A stretch of 64,000 nucleotides of DNA from positions 2,356,001 to 2,420,000 of the forward strand of contig NZ_CP104275.1 in the NCBI RefSeq assembly GCF_025244925.1, in the 5' to 3' direction. Shown in pieces: positions 28,442 through 36,983 of the stretch (within the stretch, counting starts at the first letter, position 1; the number at the start of each line of letters is the position of its first letter). The translations under genes were made by a program, and so were the position numbers. The DNA is from Arthrobacter zhaoxinii (GTDB lineage Bacteria; Actinomycetota; Actinomycetes; Actinomycetales; Micrococcaceae). The notes beneath the pieces were generated by a model. That model had not been told where the DNA came from and made no database searches. It saw only the letters and a program-made list of their open reading frames with translations.

Positions 28442-30091
28442 TTACATCCGTTCGGGTGCGGAGACTCCCAGCAGGCCCAGGCCGTTGGCCAGGACCTGGC
28501 GTGCGGCCAGGTTCAGCCACAGGCGGGTGCGGTTGGTGTCGGTGATTTCCTCGTCGCCCTGGGGTGCGATGCGGCAGGCGTCGTACCAGCGGTGGTAGGT
28601 GCCGGCGATGACCTCGAGGTGGCGGGCCACGCGGTGCGGTTCGCGGAAGGCGCTGGCCTGCGCGACGACGCCGGGGTACTGGCCCAGTGCGGCCAGCAGC
28701 GCGCTTTCGGTGGGGTGGATCAGCAGCGACGCGTCGAAGGCGGAATCGTCGACGCCGGCGGCCTCGGCGTTGCGGGCCAGGGCGTAGGTGCGGGCGTGGG
28801 CGTACTGGACGTAGAACACGGGGTTCTCGTTGCTGCGCTTGGTCAGCAGGTCAAGGTCAACGTCGATGTTGGAATCGGCGGAGAAGCGGGCCAGCGTGTA
28901 GCGGGCGGCGTCCACTCCTACGGCGTCCACCAGGTCTTCGAGGGTGACCACGGTGCCGGCGCGCTTGGACATGCGTACGGGCTTGCCGTCCTTGACCAGG
29001 TTCACCATCTGGCCGATCAGTACCTCCACGCATTCCGGGTCGTGGCCCAGTGCTGCTGCGGCGGCCTTCAGACGGGCCACGTAGCCGTGGTGGTCAGCAC
29101 CCAGCATGTAGACGTTCAGGTCGAAGCCGCGCTCGCGCTTGTTGTGGATGTAGGCAATGTCACCGGCAATGTAGGCGGCGTTGCCGTCCGACTTGATGAC
29201 CACGCGGTCCTTGTCGTCGCCGAAGGCGGTGGAGTTCAGCCACCAGGCGCCGTCCTTTTCGTACAGGTTCTCCGAGCCCTTGAGCTGCTCGAGGAGCTTG
29301 GCCACCTGGCCGTTCTCGTGCAGCGAATCCTCGTGGAAGAAGACATCGAAGTCCACGCCGAAGTTGTGCAGGGATTCCTTGATGTCGCCGAACATGAAGT
29401 CCACGCCGACGGCGCGGAAACGTTCCTGGGCCTCGGCGTCGGGCAGTTCGGTGATGTTCGGCTCGGCGGCCAGCACGCGGTTGGCGATGTCGACGATGTA
29501 CTCGCCGGCGTAGCCGTCTTCCGGGGCGGGATCGCCCTTGGCCGAGGCCAGCAGCGAGCGGGCAAAGCGGTCAATCTGCGCGCCGTGGTCATTGAAGTAG
29601 TACTCGCGGGTGACCTCTGCGCCCTGGGACTGGAACACCCGTGCCAGGGCATCGCCGACGGCGGCCCAGCGGGTGCCGCCCAGGTGGATGGGGCCGGTGG
29701 GGTTGGCGGAGACGAACTCCAGGTTGATCCGGGTGCCCTTGAGGATTTCCGACGTGCCGTAGGCGGGGCCGGCGTCGACAATCGTCTTGACCAGTTCACC
29801 GGCTGCACCGGCGTCGAGGGTGATGTTCAGGAAGCCCGGACCGGCAATGTCGACCTTGGCCACACCGGCGATCTTTTCCAGCCGGCCCTTGAGGATCTCT
29901 GCGAACTGGCGGGGGTTCATGCCGGCCTGCTTGGACAGCTGCAGGGCGATGTTGGTGGCCCAGTCACCGTGGTCCCGGTTCTTCGGACGCTCCACGCGCA
30001 CCTCCCCGGGCAGCTCGATGCTGAAGTCACCGGCATCGATGGCGTCTTGGAGGCAGGCAGTTACGGCGGAGGAAAGTTCTTCAGGAGTCAC
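28442..30091 (-). CDS. argS: Arginine-tRNA ligase
   Basis: A class I aminoacyl-tRNA synthetase of 549 residues charging tRNA-Arg. The HIGH-type motif appears as [14 protein letters not shown], and the KMSKS region as [16 protein letters not shown]. The C-terminal DALR anticodon domain is visible, as is an N-terminal Arg-specific domain. The start is a GTG at 30091 with no ribosome-binding site; TATGCT lies six bases before it, so the message is probably leaderless and the operon starts here. Confidence 0.96.
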   Translation of the reverse strand: MTPEELSSAVTACLQDAIDAGDFSIELPGEVRVERPKNRDHGDWATNIALQLSKQAGMNPRQFAEILKGRLEKIAGVAKVDIAGPGFLNITLDAGAAGELVKTIVDAGPAYGTSEILKGTRINLEFVSANPTGPIHLGGTRWAAVGDALARVFQSQGAEVTREYYFNDHGAQIDRFARSLLASAKGDPAPEDGYAGEYIVDIANRVLAAEPNITELPDAEAQERFRAVGVDFMFGDIKESLHNFGVDFDVFFHEDSLHENGQVAKLLEQLKGSENLYEKDGAWWLNSTAFGDDKDRVVIKSDGNAAYIAGDIAYIHNKRERGFDLNVYMLGADHHGYVARLKAAAAALGHDPECVEVLIGQMVNLVKDGKPVRMSKRAGTVVTLEDLVDAVGVDAARYTLARFSADSNIDVDLDLLTKRSNENPVFYVQYAHARTYALARNAEAAGVDDSAFDASLLIHPTESALLAALGQYPGVVAQASAFREPHRVARHLEVIAGTYHRWYDACRIAPQGDEEITDTNRTRLWLNLAARQVLANGLGLLGVSAPERM

Positions 30092-30097
30092 CGGTTA

Positions 30098-30103
30098 AGC
30101 ATA
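30098..30103 (-). promoter_or_regulatory. -10 hexamer for the argS-lysA-hom-thrCB operon
   Basis: TATGCT on the minus strand, then six bases (TAACCG), then the argS GTG. No Shine-Dalgarno sequence. Consistent with leaderless transcription. Confidence 0.5.
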
Positions 30104-30219
30104 GCCGGGTGCGCACGGGTCCCGTTTTGTATGACAGGCCTTACTCTGTGCGGACACAGCCTCCGCAGTAATGATGCGATGTAATAAAGGGGAACAGTCC
30201 CCCATCCCCAAGGAGAACC

Positions 30220-30711
30220 GTGAACCGAGCGAGCAAGTCCCTGCTGTGTGCCGCTGCCGGCCTGTCCCTGCTCTCGGCGGCCGGCTGCGCTCCGGGCGAG
30301 GACACCGCCGACACAGATCCGGCTCCGGCTGAGTCTCCCGCTTCGTCGTCCGCTTCGTCGCCCGCTGAGTCATCCGCCGCTTCCTCCCCGGATGCTGCAG
30401 CCGGCTCCGGCAACTACGCCGACGGCGAGTACTCCGGCAACGGAAGCTACATCCCGCCGTCGGGCACCTCGGAGGATGTCGATGTCACGCTGCAGCTGGA
30501 AAACGGCGTAGTGACGGAACTGGACGTCGAGACCTCACAGAAGAACCCGACCTCCAAGCAGTACCAGCGTGAGTTCACCTCCGGCGTCAAGGAGCAGGTG
30601 GTCGGTAAGAGCCTGGACGAACTCGATGTGGACAAGGTGGCCGGCTCCTCGCTGACCAGCCAGGGCTTCAACCGCGCCCTGGACGCCATCCGTTCCGAAG
30701 CTACGTCCTAG
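30220..30711 (+). CDS. FMN-binding lipoprotein, probably covalently flavinylated
   Basis: A 163-residue exported protein: a lipoprotein signal peptide with lipobox ending at Cys23, a Ser/Ala/Pro-rich linker to about residue 60, then a small FMN-binding domain like that of RnfG/NqrC. The segment D138-K-V-A-G-S-S-L-T-S147 fits the ApbE modification pattern (D-x-V-S-G-A-T-x-T-S) with Ser144 at the site usually held by Thr. The GTG start at 30220 has AAGGAG upstream. It is followed within a few bases by apbE and an NqrB-FNR fusion, so it is probably the exported electron carrier of that module. Confidence 0.85.
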   Translation: MNRASKSLLCAAAGLSLLSAAGCAPGEDTADTDPAPAESPASSSASSPAESSAASSPDAAAGSGNYADGEYSGNGSYIPPSGTSEDVDVTLQLENGVVTELDVETSQKNPTSKQYQREFTSGVKEQVVGKSLDELDVDKVAGSSLTSQGFNRALDAIRSEATS

Positions 30712-30721
30712 GCCAGCACAC

Positions 30722-31591
30722 GTGCACACCCTGGGGTTTGAGGCGATCGGCACGCAGTGGTCCCTGTCCACCGCTGTGCCGCTGGCTCCGGACACCCAGG
30801 CTGCCGTGGCGGATCTGGTCGACAGCTATGACCGGACCTATTCGCGCTTCCGGTCCGATTCCACCGTGGCGCGGATGGCCGAAGCAGCAGGAAGCTGGAA
30901 GCTCCCCGCCTCGGCCGCACCCCTGCTGACGCTCTTCGATACCCTGCAGCGGCTGACGGGCGGAGCAGTGAACCCGCTGGTGGGGCGCTCGCTGGAGGTG
31001 TTGGGGTACGACGCCGCGTACAGCTTCCAGCCATCGGGTCCGCCTGCCCCCGCTGCCGCCTGGGCGGAAACCGTGTCCTGGACCGCCGACGCCCGCGGCA
31101 CCATGCTGACCACCGCGGCTCCGGTCACGTTCGATATCGGGGCCGCCGGGAAGGGGCAGCTCGTGGACCTCGTCAGCGCGCTTCTGGCTGATGCCGGCCA
31201 CCGGGAGTATGTGGTGGATGCCGGTTCGGACCTGCGTCATGCCGGTGCTGCTCCCCTGCGTGTTGCCCTGGAGCATCCCTATGACACCACCCGGGCCATC
31301 GGGGTGGTGTCCCTTTCGGACCGGGCACTATGCGCCTCGGCCGTCAACCGGAGGCACTGGGGCGACGGCCTGCACCATGTGCTCGATGCCCGCACCGGGT
31401 CTCCGGTGGACACCGTGGCAGCCACGTGGGTTCTGGCAGCCGACGCCATGACTGCCGACGGCCTCGCCACGGCCCTGTTCTTTACCGAGCCGCGCGAACT
31501 GGTCCGCGAGTTCGCTTTCGACTACGTCCGGATGTTCACTGACGGCCGGGCCGACTATTCCCCTGCGATGGCTGGAGTCCTATTCCCATGA
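30722..31591 (+). CDS. apbE: FAD:protein FMN transferase
   Basis: ApbE transfers FMN from FAD to a Thr/Ser of a target flavoprotein. The 289-residue protein has FEAIGTQWSL at the N-terminus, NPLVGRSLEVLGYD, FDIGAAGKGQLVD, VVDAGSDLRH and the metal-binding ADAMTADGLATALFF. It lacks a signal peptide or lipobox, unlike many ApbE proteins. Its neighbours are its likely substrate (upstream FMN-binding lipoprotein) and redox partner (downstream, four-base overlap). The GTG start at 30722 lies ten bases after the previous stop. Family assignment is secure. Confidence 0.93.
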   Translation: MHTLGFEAIGTQWSLSTAVPLAPDTQAAVADLVDSYDRTYSRFRSDSTVARMAEAAGSWKLPASAAPLLTLFDTLQRLTGGAVNPLVGRSLEVLGYDAAYSFQPSGPPAPAAAWAETVSWTADARGTMLTTAAPVTFDIGAAGKGQLVDLVSALLADAGHREYVVDAGSDLRHAGAAPLRVALEHPYDTTRAIGVVSLSDRALCASAVNRRHWGDGLHHVLDARTGSPVDTVAATWVLAADAMTADGLATALFFTEPRELVREFAFDYVRMFTDGRADYSPAMAGVLFP

Positions 31592-33105
31592 GCGTTTCTG
31601 CCCCTGCCGCACCGCGGACCCTGAACACTTTCCTGGGGCGCTGGACCATGTACCGCTTCACGGTCTGGGTCCTGCTGGCATTAGCTGCGTGGTCCTTTGT
31701 CCTTTCCTTCGCCGGAGTTCTGTTCTACACACCGGCAGAGCTGGGCGCGACGGCGGCGACGGCGGTGGCGTCCACGCTGATCACCAGCCGGGTGGCGGGC
31801 CTGCTGCTGCGCACCCGTCCGCAGACCGATTCCTCGTTGATCACCGGCCTGCTGCTGTATTTCCTGTTCTGGCCCAGTACCGAAGGTGCGCAGCTGGGAG
31901 CGGTGGCACTGGCGGGCGCCGTTGCGACGGCGTCGAAGTATCTGCTGGCCTTCCGCCGCCGGCACATTTTTAATCCGGCGGCAGTGGGGGCTTTCGTGGT
32001 TGCCCTGACCGGTCTGGGCGGTGCTGTCTGGTGGGTTGCGACTCCCGGCATGCTGATCGCCGTTCTTCCTGCTGCCGTTCTGGTGCTGTACCGGAACCGG
32101 CTGCTGCCGATGGCAGGGATCTTTGTTCTTACTGCAGCGGCCGTGACCATGGCCCGATTCCTTGCTGCCGGAGAGTCCCTTCCCGGCGCACTGACGACCA
32201 TTGCCGTGTCCTACCCTCTGGTGTTCCTGGCCGGTTTCATGCTCACGGAGCCTCTGACCCTGCCTCCGCTTCGCGTTCAGCGCCTGTTGGAGGCCGCCGT
32301 CGTCGGTGTGCTTTTCTCCGTGCCGTTGTCTCTGGGCCCCGTGATGATGTCTCCGGAACTGGCCCTGCTGGCGGGGAACCTGCTGGCCTTTGCGATGGGC
32401 CAGCGCGGAGCTGTCCGGCTGCGGCTGCTCGAGACCCGCGAGCTGACTCCGACTGCCCGGGAACTGGTGTTCGAGCCGTCCCGTCCTGTCCGTTTCCGTG
32501 CCGGCCAGTACGTCGAGCTTGCCGTGCCGCACTTCGAGCCGGACTCGCGGGGATCCCGGCGTATTTTCAGCATCACCACGCCTCCCGCCGAACCCGGCAC
32601 GGTAGCGGTGGGGCTGCGCGTGGCTGATTCAGGGAGCAGCTTCAAGACTGCCCTGCTGCGGATGCGGCCCGGGGCCGAGGTTGGCGCCACTACTGTCGCC
32701 GGAGATTTCCTTCTGCCCCGGGACGCGCACACTCCGGTGCTGATGATTGCGTCGGGTATCGGCATCACCCCGTTCATCAGCCAGTTGCGCCAGATACGCG
32801 GCGAGGACCGGGACATAGTGCTGGTGTATGCGGCCTCCTCCGTAGACGAGCTCGCTTATGCCGGGGAACTGCGGGAACTGAACGTTCGGGTACTGGTCTG
32901 TACGCCCTCCGATCCCGGCATCTCCGGATGGACCTGGCTGGGTCCGGTGCTGCCTGACGCGGCGGTCCTGAGCCGGGAGATTCCCGACATCAGCGGCCGG
33001 GCTGTGTATGTTTCCGGCTCACCCCGTGCCGTGGCTGCGGCACGGAAGGCTGTCCGCGGTGCCGGCGGGCGGCGGATCCGGACGGACCCGTTCCTGGGGT
33101 ACTAG
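31588..33105 (+). CDS. NqrB/RnfD-like membrane domain fused to an FNR-type NAD(P)H reductase
   Basis: A 505-residue two-part protein. Residues 1 to about 270 form seven to nine membrane helices of the NqrB/RnfD type, with DSSLITGLLLYFLFWPS, the RHIFNPAAVGAF motif and FLAGFMLTEPLT. From about residue 275 a ferredoxin-reductase-like domain follows: FRAGQYVEL, the FAD motif RRIFSITTPP, the NAD(P)-binding IASGIGITPFISQL and the C-terminal FLGY. No SGAT-type covalent FMN site is obvious in the membrane part. It probably passes electrons from cytoplasmic NAD(P)H across the membrane to the flavinylated lipoprotein encoded two genes upstream. The apbE stop overlaps its ATG. Confidence 0.87.
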   Translation: MSVSAPAAPRTLNTFLGRWTMYRFTVWVLLALAAWSFVLSFAGVLFYTPAELGATAATAVASTLITSRVAGLLLRTRPQTDSSLITGLLLYFLFWPSTEGAQLGAVALAGAVATASKYLLAFRRRHIFNPAAVGAFVVALTGLGGAVWWVATPGMLIAVLPAAVLVLYRNRLLPMAGIFVLTAAAVTMARFLAAGESLPGALTTIAVSYPLVFLAGFMLTEPLTLPPLRVQRLLEAAVVGVLFSVPLSLGPVMMSPELALLAGNLLAFAMGQRGAVRLRLLETRELTPTARELVFEPSRPVRFRAGQYVELAVPHFEPDSRGSRRIFSITTPPAEPGTVAVGLRVADSGSSFKTALLRMRPGAEVGATTVAGDFLLPRDAHTPVLMIASGIGITPFISQLRQIRGEDRDIVLVYAASSVDELAYAGELRELNVRVLVCTPSDPGISGWTWLGPVLPDAAVLSREIPDISGRAVYVSGSPRAVAAARKAVRGAGGRRIRTDPFLGY

Positions 33106-33389
33106 GCCGGAACTGTGTCGCCTATTGGGCCGCCATAAGCCGGGCTTGCCGGGCTGACCGGCCGGCCACGTCCTTCCGCCGCGGCACCTGCTCCCGCATG
33201 GTGGTTCTGCTGTCCCTTCTGTCGCTGCTGCACCTGCACCTGCACCTGCACCCCTCCTGCTCCTGCTCCTGCTCCTGCTGGGATTGCTGTCGCTTCGACC
33301 AGCTAACCTCGGAACACCTGTGCGGAACGGAGCAGAATGGCGGTCTCGGATTCCGGCAAGGCCGCGCAGTATGGGTTTGTCAGGCGCGG
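33106..33389. other. Gene-free spacer with a hexanucleotide microsatellite
   Basis: The 284 bases between two convergent genes contain no credible gene or terminator. They hold a run of CACCTG then CTCCTG units at 33228-33280. Confidence 0.6.
33228..33280. repeat. CACCTG/CTCCTG hexanucleotide microsatellite
   Basis: About four CACCTG-type units run directly into about four CTCCTG units. It lies in noncoding DNA between the flavin module and the HNH gene, although a short plus-strand frame through it would read alternating Leu-His then Ser-Cys. Confidence 0.85.
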
Positions 33390-35135
33390 TCAGAATGGCG
33401 GTGCGGTTTCCTGCCGGAGTTCGGTTTCCTTATGGTTCGCCCGTCCCTGATCCTTTCGCGGGTCCTGCGCCGTTTCCGGTGGTCCGAGTTCCAGGAAGGG
33501 TTCTGTCCGGTAGACGCGTCCGGTCGGTGAAGTCCACTCGATAACCCCCGGTGTGGGTTGAGAGGCCTTCCAGTAACCGAGTGTCTTGAACCGGTGGTGC
33601 CTGCGGCAGAGGTGTTCCAGGTTTCCGTGGTCGGTGGGACCGCCTCGTGCCCAGTCGATGGTGTGGTCAATGTCCGCGTTCGCGGTGCTGACCCGGCAGC
33701 CGGGGAACCTGCAGGTTCCGTCCCTTGCGCGCAGCCAGCGTCGGAGCCCGGCCGGTACCTTTCTGCGTCGTCCCACCCCGAGAATTTCTCCTGACCGTGG
33801 ATCCTGCGAAAGGCCGGTCCAACCGACGGCGTTTCGGGCCAGCCTGCGGGCCGCTTCAGCGCTGATGGGTCCGTAACCGTGCAGTTCGGCCGGCCGATCG
33901 TCGACTCCAAAAAGGGTTTCGGCGTTGATCAAGACCATGAGCTCAGCCCGGGGCACGACTCCGGCGTCATCGCAGTCGGTCCTGCTGGCGCTTGCCTTCT
34001 CTGCTCTGCCATCGCCGTCAGATGTATTGCTGACACGAGTTGAGCCGAGGCCACCCATCAGCAGCTGCGCGAGAATGTCCGCACGCAGCTGGTCCGTGGA
34101 CCGGGAATCCCCGGCGGTCTGTTCGCCCCGGGCTGCGGTGCTGAGCGTCGTGTATATCTGCTGGGCTTCTTCGGCCCGCAGGTGGGCGGAGAGACAGGAC
34201 ATGCCGTCCTCTTCCCGGTCCAGGGTGACCTTGCGCTGCTCGAACGCGGTCAAGTGCCGCTTGGTGATGGTCTCCGGATACTGTTTTTCTCGCAGCCGTC
34301 GGGCCTTGGCGGAGAACTGGGACCGGGTCTGACCCTCCGCCGCCTTCAACAGGTCCGTTTCGAATTCCGGGAGCTCTTCGGCGGGATCGTTTTGGCACTG
34401 ATCCAGTACGACCTGAGCGTGCTGGTAGGACAACCGTCCCTCTTCCAGACCTGTCAGTGTGGCGGCATGGGTCCCGCACAGCATTCCCGCTTCGAACATC
34501 AGGCGCTGGGCAGTGACCTGCGGGACGTTCAGGATGGCTGCACATTCGGAAGCCGCGAGGGTGAACGCCAGCCCCGGTTCGATCCGCTCGGAAGCGGCAT
34601 ACCTGTCGTCCTGGAAGAGCTCCTGCATCCGGTTGATTAGGCGGGCCTCCTGTGCCTGCACCCAGGACATCGCATGCGCCATCCGGGACAGAGCTTCACC
34701 GACCATCTGCTCGTCAAAGGCTTCAAGGTTCTGCAGGGCCAGCGCGCCGGTAAAACCGTCCGGATATCCTTCGGCAGGGCTTTCACCCTCGGAAGGGGCC
34801 GCTGTGGCGGCTCCGGAATCGGGGTCGGAGGCTGAAGCTCCGGCAGGGGCAGGGGCGGCAGGTGCAGGCCCTCCCTCAGGAATGGGATTGTCGGCTGACG
34901 GGGTGCCGGCCTCGGTGTCCTTCTTGGGAGCGGTGCGAGCTCCGGAATCAGCTGGCCCGGCAACGGATGTGTCCGTGTCAGTAGTTCCGACGGGTTCGGC
35001 AGTCAGTTCCGCCCGGTACACCGACAAAGAGCAGGCCCCACGCGGCGTATCTGCTTCACCAGTCTGCCCGGTTGGCTGCTGGTCTTCCCTAGCTGGTTCT
35101 TCGGTTGTCCGTCCGGTGTTCCCGAGCTGATCCAT
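33390..35135 (-). CDS. DUF222/HNH endonuclease-like protein (13E12 repeat type)
   Basis: A 581-residue member of the DUF222-HNH family common in many copies in actinobacteria. The N-terminal 110 residues are acidic, Ala/Pro/Gly-rich and disordered; DUF222 spans roughly 120-420; the C-terminal HNH domain has CRFPGC, ADIDHTIDW, GNLEHLCRRHH with the Cys pair, the DH and the final HH intact. Such proteins are predicted nucleases of unknown biological role, sometimes spread as repeated genes. Start taken as the ATG at 35135; a GTG six bases upstream is possible. A plus-strand tRNA gene lies 280 bases away. Confidence 0.86.
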   Translation of the reverse strand: MDQLGNTGRTTEEPAREDQQPTGQTGEADTPRGACSLSVYRAELTAEPVGTTDTDTSVAGPADSGARTAPKKDTEAGTPSADNPIPEGGPAPAAPAPAGASASDPDSGAATAAPSEGESPAEGYPDGFTGALALQNLEAFDEQMVGEALSRMAHAMSWVQAQEARLINRMQELFQDDRYAASERIEPGLAFTLAASECAAILNVPQVTAQRLMFEAGMLCGTHAATLTGLEEGRLSYQHAQVVLDQCQNDPAEELPEFETDLLKAAEGQTRSQFSAKARRLREKQYPETITKRHLTAFEQRKVTLDREEDGMSCLSAHLRAEEAQQIYTTLSTAARGEQTAGDSRSTDQLRADILAQLLMGGLGSTRVSNTSDGDGRAEKASASRTDCDDAGVVPRAELMVLINAETLFGVDDRPAELHGYGPISAEAARRLARNAVGWTGLSQDPRSGEILGVGRRRKVPAGLRRWLRARDGTCRFPGCRVSTANADIDHTIDWARGGPTDHGNLEHLCRRHHRFKTLGYWKASQPTPGVIEWTSPTGRVYRTEPFLELGPPETAQDPRKDQGRANHKETELRQETAPPF

Positions 35136-35418
35136 ACCCACAGGATTTCACCCGGCACTGACATTTCCGGGCCAAAAACAGCCCCAAAACGTCCCCTCGC
35201 AAAACCTTAAATACCTGTCTTTCTCACGCCACTACCTGTCCGCATAAACGGGCACCCAGAACCGCTTTTCGGGCGACGCAGTTCAAGGCTTCGGGAAAGG
35301 CCCAGGGGGAACACACCAGGTGCACCGCTTGTCCGCCTGCACATGGGTTTTCCCCGCCCGGCCGAAACCTGCTAAGCTTCTTGAGTCCCACAGGACCTGC
35401 CGGTTTACCGGTGTCCTT
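35136..35418. other. Gene-free spacer upstream of tRNA-Arg
   Basis: The 283 bases between the HNH gene start and the tRNA hold no credible gene. The tRNA promoter must lie here; GCTAAGCTTC around 35372 is A/T-rich but not a convincing -10. Confidence 0.5.
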
Positions 35419-35491
35419 GCCCTCGTAGCTCAGGGGATAGAGCGGTTGCCTCCGGAGCAACAGGCCGTAGGTTCGAATCCTATCGAGGGCA
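35419..35491 (+). tRNA. tRNA-Arg, anticodon CCG
   Basis: The 73-base cloverleaf folds fully: acceptor GCCCTCG/CGAGGGC, D stem GCTC/GAGC, anticodon stem GTTGC/GCAAC with loop CTCCGGA (anticodon CCG, reading CGG), and T arm GTAGG-TTCGAAT-CCTAT. Discriminator base A. CCA is not encoded. A terminator follows within about 15 bases. Confidence 0.97.
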
Positions 35492-35505
35492 CGTCGAGAC
35501 ACCAT

Positions 35506-35547
35506 AAGAACCCCACACCGATTCGTCGGTGCGGGGTTCTTTTGTTT
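35506..35547 (+). terminator. Intrinsic terminator of tRNA-Arg
   Basis: AAGAACCCCACACCGA and TCGGTGCGGGGTTCTT form a long stem with a short loop, followed by TTGTTT. Confidence 0.85.
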
Positions 35548-35635
35548 ACCCCGTTGTTATCCGGAGTCGCCGGCTCCACGTCGCCGAGTCCGCGTGTCAG
35601 CTGTCCGCGACGGTAACGCGCAGCCCAGTCCACCC

Positions 35636-36232
35636 CTAGCCCGCGGGAGCGGCCCCACCCGCGCCACCCGTGGTAGCACCCGCGCCACCAGCGTTACCCC
35701 CGGGAGTGGCACCACCCGCGCCATCGGCACCACCCCCGGAAGCACCGGCGCCACCCGCCCCACCAGCGCCCCCGACACCAGTCGCACCCCCGGAACCGGC
35801 AGCGCCCTCGACGGCGGCACGCACCTCTGGCGGGCAAAGGAAAAACCGCGGCTGCAGCTCCTCCCACCCCGGATGCTTGGTTTTCTTTCCGTACTCCAAA
35901 TGTGCCTGGTCCAGCGGGTTGTCGGGAACGAGCCCGGGACTGGCATCCCCCATCAGCTGGAAGTGGTACATCCACCAGGATCCGTCCGCTTCCTGGTTCA
36001 GGAAGGTGGCTTCCAGCGCCATCAGTTCGCGGCCCAGAGTTGCCAGGCATTCGTCATAGCGCGAGTGCAGCATCGCCATCCAGTCGTCGAACAAGGACTC
36101 ACGGGAATCCAGCAGCCGTGCCCTGCTCAGCTCCATCCGCATGCCCGCAGGCACCGACGCGGGCATGGGCCAGGCGGGGAAATCCGGAGCGGACGGCACG
36201 AACGGGAGAGACGGATATGTGGGTGAGGTCAT
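35636..36232 (-). CDS. DUF6176 family protein with Gly/Ala-rich C-terminal tail
   Basis: The 198-residue protein has a folded core of roughly residues 25-130: RMELSRARLLDSRESLFDDW, then LGRELMALEATFLNQ and WWMYHFQLMGD, which resembles DUF6176 proteins (MKVEL...DEWL...ETIF...YWY...). From about residue 140 the sequence is almost only Gly, Ala, Thr and Ser, like actinobacterial PGRS-type tails. There is no signal peptide. Start taken as the ATG at 36232, seven bases after a TACCGT hexamer; a GTG at 36256 is the alternative. Function unknown. Confidence 0.7.
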   Translation of the reverse strand: MTSPTYPSLPFVPSAPDFPAWPMPASVPAGMRMELSRARLLDSRESLFDDWMAMLHSRYDECLATLGRELMALEATFLNQEADGSWWMYHFQLMGDASPGLVPDNPLDQAHLEYGKKTKHPGWEELQPRFFLCPPEVRAAVEGAAGSGGATGVGGAGGAGGAGASGGGADGAGGATPGGNAGGAGATTGGAGGAAPAG

Positions 36233-36239
36233 GCCCACG

Positions 36240-36245
36240 ACGGTA
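36240..36245 (-). promoter_or_regulatory. -10 hexamer for the DUF6176 gene
   Basis: TACCGT on the minus strand lies seven bases before the ATG at 36232, and there is no ribosome-binding site. Leaderless start suggested. Confidence 0.35.
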
Positions 36246-36301
36246 GCGGAACCCACGAGAGCCGACTTCCACGCCCCGCCGGAATTCTTTCCGCAAAACC
36301 C

Positions 36302-36332
36302 TTGCGCGGGCTGCCCCCTCCCGGGTTATGGT
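36302..36332 (+). promoter_or_regulatory. Promoter of the tetR gene
   Basis: TTGCGC (36302-36307) and TATGGT (36327-36332) are 19 bases apart. The same -35 hexamer is used by the SDR promoter at 43285-43313. The palindromic operator follows about ten bases after the -10. Confidence 0.45.
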
Positions 36333-36342
36333 GTTCGCACAT

Positions 36343-36356
36343 ACCAACCGGTCGGT
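36343..36356. promoter_or_regulatory. TetR operator copy A
   Basis: ACCAACCGGTCGGT, one mismatch from the perfect palindrome ACCGACCGGTCGGT. It sits near the predicted transcription start of tetR, 48 bases before its ATG, which suits autorepression. Confidence 0.6.
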
Positions 36357-36404
36357 TCCCGCACCGGCTCAGGCTCCACCACGAGAAACCCGGACACCAG
36401 CCGC

Positions 36405-36983
36405 ATGAAGACCCTGAACATCAAGGAAGAACTCACACGGACTTCCGTGGAGCTCTTCGCGCGGCAGGGCTACGCAAAGACCAGCGTGCAGCAGATCGTG
36501 GATGCAGCCGGCGTGACGAAGGGGGCGCTCTATCACTACTTCAATTCCAAGGATGACCTGCTCTTCGACATCTATGACCGCATCCTGACGCTGCAGCGCG
36601 AGCACCTGACCGAGATTATCGGGCGGGGGCTGCCGGCAGTTGAAACCATGCGTCTGGTCTGCGAGGACGTGGTCATGACGTCCATCGACTGGATCCGCGA
36701 AGGATCAGTGTTCTTCCGCTCCCAGCACATGCTCAGCGAGGACCGCCAGGAGGAAGTGAAACGCCGGCGACGCGAATACAACGATACGTTCACCGCCCTC
36801 CTCGTTCGCGGCCAGAACGACGGCGTCTTCCGCACGGATCTGCCGATCCCCGTGCTGGCTGCCAATTTCTTTTCCGACCCGCACTATCTCTCGTACTGGT
36901 ACTCCCCCGGCGGGTCGATCAGCCGCGAACAGGCGGCTGCTCAGCTGACCGAGCTCTACCTGGCCGGACTGCAGGCAAAGTAA
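36405..36983 (+). CDS. TetR/AcrR family transcriptional regulator
   Basis: A 192-residue regulator. The N-terminal helix-turn-helix is clear: TSVELFARQGYAKTSVQQI and AAGVTKGALYHYFNSKDDLL. The C-terminal ligand domain is divergent. The ATG at 36405 (MKTLNIKEELT) is chosen; a much longer upstream frame has no start signals and overlaps the divergent gene. It lies head-on with the LivGFHMK-type transporter, and the palindrome before it recurs at the transporter and at the SDR gene, so it probably represses all three in response to an acyl or carboxylic ligand. The ligand is unknown. Confidence 0.92.
   Translation: MKTLNIKEELTRTSVELFARQGYAKTSVQQIVDAAGVTKGALYHYFNSKDDLLFDIYDRILTLQREHLTEIIGRGLPAVETMRLVCEDVVMTSIDWIREGSVFFRSQHMLSEDRQEEVKRRRREYNDTFTALLVRGQNDGVFRTDLPIPVLAANFFSDPHYLSYWYSPGGSISREQAAAQLTELYLAGLQAK

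Noticed and set aside
33198..33530. A plus-strand frame through the microsatellite
   Set aside because: Composition is dictated by the repeat, there is no ribosome-binding site, and it overlaps the HNH gene.
36141..36404. A long N-terminal extension of the TetR frame
   Set aside because: It overlaps the divergent DUF6176 gene and its promoter, and the ATG at 36405 starts a normal HTH.
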